Below are positions 26,214 to 39,400 of a DNA stretch of 64,000 nucleotides, one piece after another (positions within the stretch are counted from its first letter, which is position 1; the number at the start of each line of letters is the position of its first letter). The position numbers and the translations under genes are program-made. The stretch is from NCBI GenBank assembly GCA_029204225.1, contig CM055103.1, positions 42,179,368 to 42,243,367 of the forward strand, read 5' to 3'. The notes under the pieces were generated by a model. The model was given only the letters and a program-made list of their open reading frames with translations, did not search any database and was not told the DNA's origin. The DNA comes from Diphasiastrum complanatum (Eukaryota > Streptophyta > Lycopodiopsida > Lycopodiales > Lycopodiaceae).

Positions 26214-26712
26214 GTGATCCATTCACTCTTGAATTTCCAAGGAATGAAGACCATTGGAAGGATGCCAAATTGGAGTTCATTGTTTTGGTGGATGAAGTCA
26301 AGATGGTGACATTTCAAACTTTGCATACAAAAGTTAGATTTTATGGAAAGCTGCTATTTTTCATGTATATTTTGAGGAGGAGACTCACATTTTGCAGCCC
26401 AAGGTGATCATTCACAACCTACCAAAGACAAAGCTTGGATCTTGAAGACAATCCTTATTGAGCTCTCACTACATTTGAAAACTTGGAGCTCAAATCATTT
26501 TCTTATCACGATGAGTGATCATACTCACTCCAAAAAGCAAGAACCTAGAAACTATGTTGTTTTTATCCATGTACTAATTATTGATCCAGGATAGTCTCAT
26601 CGAGCTAAATTGTGAGGAGTGTTAAAATTTCACAAGTCTAGCTTGACCAATTTTGGTCATATTGCTTGTAAATTGTATTATGGTCATGTTGTGGCTTGTT
26701 GCACGTGCCAAA
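26214..26712 (+). pseudogene. Copia-3 relic, right part, and start of its LTR
   Basis: A badly decayed plus-strand reverse transcriptase can be followed across frames: EEETHILQPKVIIHNLPKTK (compare the EEEIY..QP.GF region), KAWILKTILIELS (compare KLKKSLYGLKQAP) and VVFILVLII. A polypurine tract GTGAGGAG and TGTTAAAATTTCAC at 26620 mark the start of an LTR. That LTR is cut at 26712 by Copia-5 and resumes at 47613. Confidence 0.55.
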
Positions 26713-27358
26713 TGTGAAAGATTCAACTAGTTTAATCATTTTGTCAATATTTCCATATTTGTCATATTGAGGCCAAAACTTGCTTAAGACTCCAGAGAAT
26801 AACTTTTCAAAGTTTATTAGTCTAAATTTCATTTGAATAAACACTTTTTGAAAGTGTGGGAAAGTTTGAAGGCGAGTTTTAGGAGATTCAAATTTGAATA
26901 GTTAGGCTGAATCTAGACCCAAAATAGTAGGGTTAGCATTTTGGAGAGAAAGCGAAGTGGCCAAATAGGGTTTGGACCTGTTATAAAAGGATGTAACTCA
27001 TGGAGAGAGTGATCTTCTCTCTTCTCTATCTCATTTCATGCTTATACATGGTTCTCTTGGGTTCTACTATCCATTGGTGCACTATACTTGTGATTGCATG
27101 CAATTTTATGTGTAGAATGATCTATAATTACTATTTTTAGATCCACACATGTGAAATATAGTAGCTTGCTGGTTTTGTACGGACAAAAGCAATACTTTAT
27201 CATTTCATTCAAGTTTGATCAAGTTCTATTAGTGTTTGCATCTCATTTTGTGTGTAGATGCTGATTTTTTCTACATTGGTGAGATTGGTAGTGTATTTCT
27301 CTTTCTAACCAAAGTTCTTTCAAGTTGATTGGATCTTAAGGATGTGAAAACTTTCACA
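26713..27358 (+). repeat. Copia-5 5' LTR
   Basis: It begins TGTGAAAG and ends CTTTCACA (8-bp inverted ends). TATAAAAG at 26982-26989 is the likely promoter, followed by CT-rich leader. It differs from the 3' LTR by roughly 5% by eye. Confidence 0.95.
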
Positions 27359-27370
27359 TGGTATCAGAGC
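27359..27370 (+). promoter_or_regulatory. Copia-5 primer-binding site
   Basis: TGGTATCAGAGC directly follows the LTR and matches the standard plant copia initiator-Met tRNA site. Confidence 0.95.
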
Positions 27371-27942
27371 TTGTGTTTCAGATTATGATGGAGGAAATCA
27401 GATCTATCAATGATTTGGTAAAGATATCAAGTCTAGAGCATGCTAGAGGGGATTCTACACCAAAATCAACTTTTTTGCTTTTGTAGATTGGATCTTTTGT
27501 AGATCAAAATCCTACAGGTCTATAAAATTGACCACTTCCAATTTTTGATTTCACATACTGGATTTGGCCAATTTTTGGATCATTGGATCAGCCTCAATGG
27601 TGGCTATGAGATTGCATAATCAAAATTTTCGCATTTGCATGTAGATTTGGAATAGTCAATTTTTTGTGATTTTGTCAAAACCCTAATTTTGATTGAATCT
27701 CTAGATAGTGAGGTTGTTGGACTTCATTTGAGTATGTTTCAGTCTTAGGAAGTGGCAAAAGTCATTAGATTGAGGATAGATCATAGCTTGATCAAGATTC
27801 CATGATTCTATGTGTTGATTTGCTTGGTATAAGTGCTAGAAGAGGATTTGTGAGATAGTTTCAATTTGAAAGCATTTATTGTTGTTCAAAGGAGTGTTTT
27901 GTCCATTGAAACATGTTGAGAAATAAGATCAGGTCATTACTA

Positions 27943-28714
27943 CATGGCAACCTCAATTGGAGTTATGTTGGAAGCCAATGTCAAGTAACTATTCATTGCG
28001 GAAAGTGCAGATGGAGTCACTTCTTGAGATGAATGATGTTTTGGATATTGTTGTGGGTTTGGAGGAGAGACCAGCAACACAACAAGATCAAATGAGGTAT
28101 GACAAGAGGGCCAATAAGGCTCTACACATGATAAAGATGAATGTTACCAATGAGCTTCTCAAGGAAGTTGGTAAGTGCACATCATCTTGGAAGCTTGGAA
28201 TTCATTGAAGAAGCTTTATGAATCCAAGTGTACTTCTAGAGTGTTGACTCTAAGAAGGCAAATCTTTTCTTGTTTTCAAAATAATGAAAAAATTCCAAGT
28301 ACTTTTGTTTTGAGAATGAAAGCATTGAATGATGAGCTGGCTTGCATTGATGAAAGCATTAAGGAGCGAGAGCTTATTCAAGTAATTTCTAATGGCTTGT
28401 TGGATGCTCATACTAAAATTGTTCAAAGTATTGCTATTCAAAAGACTTTGCCAAGTTTGATGGATCTTCAAGAGATCTTGATCAATGAGGAATATAGGCT
28501 TCAAGCAAGAGGTGGATCTACATCAACACTTCAAGATGATGCTATGTTCACAAAGGGCAAATTCAAGGGAAAAACCAAAAGTAAGTGGTCTAAAAGGCAA
28601 GATCAAGTGGATACTTCTTGTGGCAAAAAGAAGGATAGATCAAAGCTCAAGTGCTTCTATTGTGGCATCAAAGGACACTTTGCAGGTGATTACTACAAGA
28701 AGAAGAGAGATTAA
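27943..28714 (+). pseudogene. Copia-5 gag
   Basis: The likely start MATSIGVM is at 27943; a shift near 27957 and another at about 28190 join the frames. Recognisable gag parts are KALHMIKMNVTNELLKEVGK, WNSLKKLYESK and RQIFSCFQNNE. The zinc knuckle reads CFYCGIKGHFAGDYY, with the last Cys replaced by Tyr. It would form the particle shell. About 580 bp of leader (27371-27942) precede it without other genes. Confidence 0.88.
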
Positions 28715-28786
28715 GGAGACAAGCAAGGTAATCTTACTCTTGATGAGGATGGTTTGGATGTTTAAGATGCAAATGATGATGCTTTT

Positions 28787-30410
28787 GTGATGTCTTCATG
28801 TATGCTTGCTAATGATGGAGATCTAGATCTTTTGTGGATTGATAGTGGAGCAAGTTCACACATGACCTTTCACAAAGAGTACTTCACTTCTTTGTTGGCA
28901 AATGGAGATGACAAGAGGGTGATCTACATGGCCAATGATGGTGAGTGTGCAATCAAAGGATTGGCACAATTCCTATTTCTCTCTCTATAAATAGGAATGT
29001 TCATTTGGAGGATGTCTTGTTTATTCCATCTATTACCAAGACTCTTTGCTTAGTGTGAGTCAAATGCTAAGTAAAGGCCTCAAGGTGGAGTTTGATGGAG
29101 ATGCTTGTATGATCAAAAGGAAGGATGTCTTTATTGGAAAGGTAAAAGGCAAGGGAGTTGTTCAAACTAGATGCTTGTGTTATTGCTAACCAAGTTGGAT
29201 GTGTTGCAAGGGAGCAAATACCTATTCAAGAGGTTTGGCATAAAAGGATGGGACACCTCAACATCAAGTCATTGGAGGTAATGGCTAGGAAGAAATTGTG
29301 ATAGGTCTTCCAAGCTCCTTAAGTGGCATCAAACATGTTTGTGATTCTTGTGCTTTGTCTAAGTCACATTTACTACCTTATACTAGATCTATATCTAGAT
29401 CTACAAAGCCTTTTCAACTTGTACATTCGGATATTCATGGATTCACTACAATTAGCAATAGTGGAGCTAAGATGTATGTAACATTCATTGATGATTTTAG
29501 TAGATTTTGTTGGATCTATCCACTAAAGAGCAATGATGATGTGTATGATGTCTTTATCAAGTTCAAGAATGCAAGGGAGAACCAATTTTTCACAAGGATC
29601 AAGTGCTTAAGGAGTGACAATGGTGGCGAGTACATATCTACCAAGTTCAAGGCCTTTTGTGATGAGCATAGGACCAGAGGGAGTATACAACATCAAGGAC
29701 CCCACAACAAAATGGAGTGGCTGAAAGGAAGAATAGGACTTTATGTGAAAGTGCTAAAGCTATGAGGTTAAGTGCTAATTTTGACAAACCATTTTGGGAT
29801 CAAGCTTTGTTGTGTGCCAATTTCTTGTGCAATAGGTGGCTGAGTGCTATTTTGGATGGAAGGACACCTTTTGAGATGCTATTCAAGAGGAGGCCGAGTG
29901 TCAACTTTCTAAGAAGCTTTGGATTCACATGCTATGTCAACATTACTCTTGATGATAGGACGAAGGAGGATCCATCTTCAAGAAGAGGTATTTTTGTTGT
30001 ATATAGTGAGGTGAGTAAAGCCTACAAGGTTTACATTCCTTCTACTAAAAAAGTGATTGTTAGTAGAGATGTCATTTTTGATGAGGGGAACATTCCAAAA
30101 GTGTCTTCAAGCATGATTAATGGTAGTGTGGATGGATCTAACATTCTTGATGTTGATGAAAAGGATCCTACTTTGGATGGTGATGATGATGGACCTTCAT
30201 CAAGTCAAAAGCCAAGGAGAACATCAAGGGAAAGACAAGTACCTTCAAGGCTCACATATGATAAAAAGGGTAAGCAAGCAGTTTCTAGAAATTATGTTTC
30301 TTTCCTAAGCTCTTTGGATGAACCTACAAGTGTAGATCAAGCAAGGAAAGAAGAGGAGTGGATCCAAGCAATGGATCTTGAGTATCAAGCTCTTATGGAG
30401 AATGAAACAT
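28787..30410 (+). pseudogene. Copia-5 protease and integrase
   Basis: The protease shows LLWIDSGASSHMTF. The pre-integrase region shows VWHKRMGHLN and CDSCALSKSH. The integrase core keeps HSDIHGF, CLRSDNGGEY and (after a shift near 29700) MAERKNRTLCESAKAM, so the D,D,E acids are visible. The integrase tail and linker run to VPSRLTYDK and EEEWIQAMDLEYQALMENE. That is exactly where reverse transcriptase should begin (usually TWELV), but it does not. Confidence 0.92.
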
Positions 30411-33400
30411 CTTTTGGAGGATCTTCTTGTGTAGATGGAGCTATGCAAGTGGATGGATGTTATCTTGCTGTAAAGTCAAGTACTGGATCTAGAAAAGAAA
30501 GTTTGTTCAATGACTTTGATGGTCAAGTTGATGATCAAGAGGTTGATCTCAAAGGGCTTCAACAAGGCAAAAAAGAAGGTGGCAATTTGGAGCTAATCAA
30601 GAGCATCAAAGGAGATGTAATTGACAAAGATGTGATGGATCTATTTTTGCACCTTATTGAAGACTCAAGTAAGGTCAAAGGAGCAGCAAGGAAGTGTTGT
30701 TCAAGTCTACTTTGTCAACAATCAGATATGCAACATCAAGCATTCACCACAAGAAGGCAGAAGAAGAACACACACAATCACACTATCACACTACATCATA
30801 CTGAATGTAAAATGTACAAATAAAACTTGAACCCCTGATAGAGAGAGAAGACCTATGAGTAGACTAATAGACTACCCTACGGCTAATGATAGCTGGTCAC
30901 AGCTGTCAACATTAATGTACCTCGTAAACAGTAACAATGAAGTTTATCATTGATCTCCCTCAATGATAAAATTACATTCTTCTATTCCTAATAGAGTACG
31001 AAACCTCTCGAATTTACATCTATCTAATGACCTAGTAAAAATATCTGCCATTTGATCTTCAGATTTACAGAAAACAAGATCAATGGCTCCATCAAGAATT
31101 TTCTCTTGAACAAAATGGTAGTGTATTTCGATGTGCTTGGTTCGAGCATGTAAAATTGGCTTTTTGGCAAGGTGAATGCAACTTTGATTATTGCAAGATA
31201 GGGTAGTCACATCCACCTATGGTTGACCTAAATCCACAAGCAATCTTCGTAACCATACCGCTTCTTGTGTAGCATTACGGAGTGCTCGATATTCAGCTTT
31301 TGTCGATGATAAGGCTCCTATAGGTTATTTTTTGCTGCTCCATAAAATTGCAACTATACCATAACTGAATGTATGGCACTGGTAGATCTTTTGTCATCAA
31401 TATTACCTGTCCAATTGGCATCTGTATAACCTACCAATATTGGCGCTTCAGGCTGATCATACTTCAAAACAAAATTCGATGTCCCTCGAATGTATCTGAG
31501 AATACGTTTAGCAGACTTCCAGTGTGCTTGACTAGGATCTTGCATAAATTGAATAACAACACCAACAACAAAAGAAATATCAGGTTGTGTGTGTGTCAAA
31601 TAAATCAAACTACCCACCAGCTGTCTACACAAATAAGCATCCACTTTCTCAGATTCATCATGTGCAGTAAGCTTCATGTTGACGTCCATAGGTGTTCTCA
31701 AAGGCTTACAATCCTGCATATTGAACTTATAAAGCAAATCTCGTGCATATTTGCTTTGTGTAAGAAAGAGATTGTCTTCCTTTTGCCATACTTCAATGCC
31801 AAGAAAATAGTGCATCAATCCTAGATCACTCATGTCAAAAGCATTGGAAAGATCTGATTTTATTTCATCAATTAAGCTCTCATTACTTCCTGTAATAATT
31901 AAATCATCCACGTACAACACAATGAACACTATATCTGAATCTTGCCTTAGAATGTAAAGATTAGGATCAACATCACTCTTTACCATTCCCCTTTGCTTGA
32001 AGTGTTCATCAATGCAAGAGTACCATGCCCGTAGTGCTTGTTTCAATCCATAGATGGCTTTGTTGAGCTTACAAATGAGATGCTCTCTCCCTGGCTCAAC
32101 AAATCCTTGAGGTTGTACTAAGTACACCTCTTCATCCATCATTTCATTAAGAAAAGTAGATTTAACGTCCATTTGCTGGATCTTCCAATCATAGAAAGCA
32201 AAAATAGCAATGATAGAACGTATAGTTACCATTTTAGCTACAGGTGCGAATGGTCCTCAAAATCAATACTTTCCTACTGCTCAAATCCTCTCGCAACCAA
32301 CCGTGCTTTGTACTTGTTGAGTTGCCCATCAGTTCCATATTTGATCTTGTATATCCATTTACAAGTGATAGGCGTCTTACCATCAGGTAGCTCAACCAAG
32401 TTCCACGTCCTATTTTTCGATATAGCTTCCATTTTTGTTTCCATAGCTTCACGCCACTCCTTGTGCTCCTTTGCTTTATCAAAAGTTTTTGGTTCTTGAG
32501 CTTGAGCATAGAACCCATTAGGGCTAGATTCATCTCTAATCTTGCAGGAGGTTTTCGATTTCTACTTGATCTTCTAAGCTCTCCCTGCTCACTTGATTTG
32601 GGAGTATCTCCCTTATTAGAATTACTTGTTACTAACAAGCACCACTTAGGCACTCTCCTAGAAATCTTATTATTAACCCTGTCTTTTTCCATTGGCTCTT
32701 CCATATCGACACCAGCTTCTTCCTTCACTTGCACTTTAGCTTTATCGTCAAAGGGATCAATTGTCAATTTTATTTGGTCATTTTGACCCATCTCATCAAA
32801 AGTAGCATCTCTGGAAATCACAATCTTTTGTGCATCTATGTCATATATCCTATATGCCTTGGTTCTTTCATCATATCCAAGGAAAATACACTTAACAACC
32901 TTTGCATCCAGCTTCTTACGTTTTTCATCAGGCACATGAGCGTAAGCATCACAAACAAATACTCGTAAATGAGAAATATTATGTTTCTTTCCAGTAAAAG
33001 CTTCGTAAGGTGTCTTACCCTCCACGGACTTCGTAGGTCACCTATTCAAGATATGAGTAGTTGTGTTGCATGCTTCTGCCCAAAAAGTATTTGGCAAACC
33101 CTTGCTCTTAAGCATTGCCCTAGCCATCTCCACAATGGATTTGTTTTTCCATTCTGCAACTCCGTTCTATTGTGGTGAATAGGGTTAGTGGTTTTTCTCT
33201 TGATCCCCTGGTCTTTGCAAAAATTTATAAATTTTATTGAAAAATACTCACCGCCACCATCTGATCTAAGGGTCTTAATATAACAACCTATTTGTTTTAT
33301 AACTAGATCCTTGAACTCTCTAAACTTGACAAAAGCATCAGATTTATTGGTTATGAAATAAATCCAAATTTGTTTACTATAGTCATCAATGAATGTGATG

Positions 33401-36400
33401 AAATAGTAACAACCACTAATGGACCTAGTTTGTATTGGTCCACACATATTACTATGAACAAGATCAAGAATGTCATTGGCTCTTCTTGCTCCATCTTTGG
33501 GAAATCTCTCTCTATGTTGTTTTCCCAATATGCAACCCTCACAAATTTTTCCTTCAAAAGAGATTAGGCAATCCAACAACTAGATTACCTCTTTTAAGGA
33601 TTTGCAAGCTTTGAGCACTAATATGACCAAACCTTTGATGCCAAAGATTACTTCGACTATCAGCAGTGCTTACCATAGCTTGAGTAAAAGATATCGCATT
33701 CAATTTGTAGAGTCCTTCCGTTGACTCTAGATCCTGTAGCATTCACTTTGTAGTGATTCTTGATGTCTTTGACAAGACATTTGACACTGTCAAACTCAAC
33801 TCTGAGTTGTTGATCAGCCATCATCCCAACAGATAGTAGATTGTTAGCTAAGCTAGGTATATATTGCACATTGCTTATCTGCTTTATCTTCCCACTAGCT
33901 AGCTTCACTGGTACCACTCCAACTTTAACAGCTAGCAATTTTCCATCAGCTTGTCCAACTTCATCACCATTGTCAGTTTCCTTGAGTTCGAAAAACCACT
34001 CTTTCCTTGAAGTCATGTGCTTGGATCCACCACTATCAATGTACTAGGTATCCTTGGCTTCATCACTTGTCATTAATGCTGTAATGAACAATTTTGAACT
34101 CTCACCTCTATCATCTTCATATTGATCATCATCATATTGATGTTGATCAGTATAATTATCTTCATAATAATAGTCATCAAATTGATGTTGATCAGCATAA
34201 TTTTTCGCTTGCCATTTGCCTTTTCTTTGTTCCATCTCCTTCTGTTTCTTGAAGCATTCACGTTCCTAGTGGCTAGGTTTGTTGCAGTACCTACAATTTC
34301 CAGGTTTATTTTGTCTTGAATAGCCGTGTCCTTGACCTCGGCCTTGATTCCAATTGCCTCGATTCGGACTATCACTGACTTGCTCATGAAATTGTTGAAA
34401 TGATCCCCGACTTGAGTTTCCTCCTCTTGATTGATACCTTCCATGGCCAAATCTTCCACCTCATCCTCTAACTGCAAGAGCTTGATCATAGCTCCTGTTG
34501 CTCTTCTTGCAAAAGCAATCCACCTAGTTCTTCATAGGTTGGAAGATTTTCTCTTGTGGCTATACTCATCACAAACATCTGATGTGATTCACTCAGACTA
34601 TTCAATGTCAATTGCACGATCTCACGATCTTGTACTCGCTCTCCAATTGCTGCTAATTGGTCACGGATCTCTTTGATCTTCAGTCTGTGATCGACAATAG
34701 TTGCACCATCATCCATCTGCAATGTATGCAACTTCGTCTTCAGAAATAGTATTCGAGATGTATTTGTCGTTTCAAACAATGCCTTCAATGTATCCCATGT
34801 TTCTTTTGGTCCTTCTGAATCTGAAATATAGGGAATAATTGCATCTCTAACTGATAGGTTGATGACATTCTGGGCTTTTCGTTTTCTCCTATAAAATGTC
34901 CGTTGATCTTCTTCAATCACTGGTCTTGTCTCTTCACCTGTCACGATTTCCCATAGCTATCAAAATGTTCTTCAGTTTGAATTTCCAAACTGCATAGTTG
35001 TCAGCACCTTCCAATTTGCTTGACTCGTTAAAGACACTCTCGCTTAAAGTTGCCATTACTGGATAGATGAGTCTAGACTACAAAATTTATCACACCACAG
35101 AGCTGTAAATTTTTTTTTTTCGGTTAGACATCTAATATCGGTACGACGCGCGGGTGCACGACTGCTCGTGATTCTCTTTAGCTCGCGCGTGTGGATCCGA
35201 TATTGGTACAGGTATGCGATGTCGGTATGATGCGCGGATGTACGACTGCTTAGTATTTTTTTTATTTTTGGTGCGTGGATCCGATATTGGTACGGATATG
35301 CTATATATGTACGATGCACGGATGTACGACTGTTTAGGATTTTTTCTACCTTTGGCGCATCGATCCGATATTGATACAAAAAAGATGAAAAGTAGAGAGA
35401 ATATCAAAACTTTCAGAGGGAATATTCTAGATTTTTCACTTCGACGCGGCGACTACGCTGCCTCCTCTTTGCAAAGATTTCAAAAATGTGTGATCGTTCA
35501 AAAGACCAAGATCAGTAATGCGAAAAGTATGAAGCCTCCTAACTCTGAATGGCAGTACTAGACATTGTCTAGTGTGATTTGCGGTACTCCAAACAGACAA
35601 ATAAGAGATTTCTTGGCAAACCTCTCACACAAATAGCACTTTCCACAAAAACTCAGAAGTATTATAAAAATCTCTCCCACTCAACAGATTTTCAATCTGT
35701 CTGATACTGCCCTGAACTTTTTGATGTCTCCGAGACTTTGCTTTTCACAACAACTAGGAAGTGTTGTAAAAATCTCCCCACTCAACAAATTTTCAATCCG
35801 TCTGATGCTGCTCTGGCCTTTTTGATGCCTCCGAGAGTGTGTTTTCATTCCCTACTGATGATTCTAATCTCCAAACTTGCAAAACAAACCAAAGAAGACA
35901 TTAGAGGAGTTCTCAATATCAAAAAGACCCTTTGTAAAGATACTTTTATTTTTTTCTTTAGTTTCGACCGTCACCAGGCCCAATAAAAATGCACAGATTT
36001 GAAATTTACGTAATGTAGTTCAAATTAACTGAGAAATAAAAATGCAATATGAAAAACTTGAAATTTGTGTCCGGGCAGCATGGATGTATCCCATTGGTTT
36101 CTTCTTCCTAACCGACACATGCTAATCTGCCCGACATCAATACCTCGAGTTAAATTTACTTGACTATGTTGGTTAGTATAATGAATTTTTCTAGCTATAC
36201 TAGTTACAGTTATAGAAATACAGTATGTACAGTTACATAAATATGGTATACACAGTAACTGTGACTAGGTTGGCATTCACATTAGATTAAATGTGATATG
36301 AAAAATTGAAATTAAGTATCATATCAGAGAGATTTTTGGCGCCCAAGCTTTGAAAATAGCAATGGCAAGGAGACCCAGATCTACAATCGATTCTGTGATT

Positions 36401-39400
36401 TATTACAATGAGAAAGATGAAGCTGATAACTTGAAGCCAACAAAATATACGAAGAACTCATGGGTATTGCTACATCCATCATCAAAGGACAATTTTCGAC
36501 AAAGAAAAGAGCAAAAATGACTTACAAATCTTATTGGAAAGCAAAAATTTTGGGATTTACGACTACTCCGTGTGAAGAATTGAAAAACATTATCTATGTT
36601 AGATATAGGGGTCTTATGTTTTTTACATCAAGCATCTAGGTGTAGGATGTTGATAGGAATAAATTTGGCATAGATGACAAATTATGCATTTCCACTTGTA
36701 ATGCCACTATTGAGCCAAAATAGAGTAAGAGGCTAAATACGTGCCAATTAGAGTGTAGACAAGTGTAAAGCTTTTGTTTGATGAATTCCAAGAGGTCCAA
36801 TAGGATTTAGAGGTGGAACCTTGTGAGGTCCAATAGAAAATTGAGGTGTGCTTGAATATAGTCCAATAGAATTAAGAGGTGCATGGATCAAGGATCCAAT
36901 AGGATCAAGAGGTGACAAAATATGGTCCAACCATAGTTAAGAATAGTGGTAGCTCGTGGATCTACTAGTATCATTGTACTCCTCATTTTGAATCTAATTG
37001 ATTTGGTGATTTCATGGATTTTGTGAGTTATTGGATTTCTAGCTTTCTCTCTCTACCCGAGAGCTCTTGATGCATTTTCTCTCTCTACCCAAGGAGAGCA
37101 GCTTGTTTTTACTTAGACTATTTTTTGAATACTTCCCACACGTGTGAGTGAGAGTTGGAAGTGATTGAATGCATGTAGTAGTGTGTTTTTGCCATAGGAT
37201 TCAAGATTGATCTTGAATCTCAATCTAGTCTTGATCTTGGTGCATCTACACACCTTAGGAGATCACAAGTACATGTAGTGGACAGTCCACACGTGTGAAA
37301 ATCAACACTCCGGGAGGTCAATCTATATCATAAGTCTTAGTACAACATGTATATATGCATTTGGAAATCAAAGTACATGATATCAATCCTCATGATCATC
37401 AAAAATGTAATTATAAGTATATCAAAACATATGCACTCTACAACAATCATAGGTGATTTTCTTTATTGATGCTCTTCACATTATGATATATCCATCATGC
37501 ATAAGTGAATGGGAGCCCGCACAATCACTTGCAGGAATATTAGACGTGATTCACTCTGATGTTGGAAAGCTGCAATACAGAGGAAGAAGTCCAAAGGAAC
37601 TTACAGATTGTGGTATCTATTTTTATGAATCTTTATATACGCCACAAATAGATGGGGGTTTTGGCAAGCTCAAAGCAATTCCATTGCCTAGTTTTCAAAG
37701 TGATGAGTGGCCTACTCCTAATAGCATTGTTTCTGAATCCTTGAGATGCAAGCTACTAATTGATATTAGAAATGCTATGAAGATAAGCACAGGCTCGAAA
37801 TTTGTTACCTAAGTCGGTTTATCTCATTACATATATTTGTTGATTTTTTCTCGAGTGCTAGTGTTCGTAGGACACCAACTTTATTTGTTTGCAAGGATTT
37901 ATCAGATGAGACTTTGTCAGATCTCATGGATCAAGGCTGGGATAGTAAAACAAATAATGACATAGAATGCAAGATTAAAAAGTCCTCAATGATCTTTCGT
38001 TATCATATCGAAAAGCAAATGCTCAGTCTCACATTTAGCTACTAGAGATACAAGAAAATTGAAGGTACATGGCTACCACTGGATCAAGACTTTGAACTAA
38101 ATGGTCACACAAACCGAATGGAGATAAGCATTATCTACAATGAGAAATATTGGACTATGGTTGAGGTGGAAGAACATTGGAAGCTTGATTTTATCAGAAC
38201 AGAGCTCATGCTATTACAAACCAATCTACCAACATATTTCACATTTTTCATCAACGAAAGACTCGTAAGTACCTTTTGTTTATTGCCATGTCAAAATAGA
38301 ACAAAATAATAGAAAATGTCATCATTTACAATTGCACATTCACTAATATTTGTCATGTCACAGATGCGAAAAAGACAGGAGCTGATAACGTGCTGCAAAG
38401 ATCTACCTACAACAATCACCATTGTGGGAGAAGAATAGTTTCAAATAAACTTTAGTAGAAATCTGTGTATACACTCTTTCATTCAATAAATGAAAGCCCA
38501 AGTTGGGCATTAGAACATGTATTTTGTGCTCCCAAATTCATAAAATGGAACAGCATATGCTATATAAATGTATATTTTTCTATGAATTCTATACATGTAT
38601 TTTTTTTCTATGCTATCTATATTTGTTCTAATCTTAATTTGGTACAACTACATCATCCTTTGCACCATCATCAATAAAGAGAGGCTGAAACCTTGCCCTA
38701 GCCAGTATACTTAGGATGATTTCTTGTATGAATCTGTACACTTGGCTTGATGTGTACTTAGGAAGTGTAAACTACAAAATAGAACATTCATGTATTAGTA
38801 ATGGCTAAAAACATCAATAAAATAGAAAACTAATCATGATTCCAAAATAAGAATACCCAGAATTTATTACCTTAGAAATATCAACATCTTGCTAAAAGTT
38901 GAACCACTCAAAAAATAGCTTTGCATTGTATAATGTGTACCAACCACAGCTGAAAGAATCATTTTGCTGTGGTGACTACAAAATAATTCAGCACAAAAGA
39001 AATCAATTATGAAACATAATGAATTAGAATGAAACAATTACATTAGAATACTGATTTCAACATGCTATTAAGAAACACAGAGTTTACCTCCAAACTCACG
39101 ATCTCCTAGTCCACGGAATGAGGAACATCTGTAGGAATATATTTACTTAAATATGGCAGATATATATCTACATCCTTATGTGTATTTCTTGCCGAATCCA
39201 TCTTGATACAAAAACCTTTGATACTATTATTTACAGATCTCTTAATAGAGGTCACTATAAAATAAGATTGAAAATCCTTTAGCAGCAATTCTGAGAACTA
39301 TTTAAATTGAAAATACCAATCTTAATGAATAAAACAACAAGAAGGATTTAATATATCTTGCTTGGTATGATAAGAGATGATCAGATACTTTGTTGCTGGT

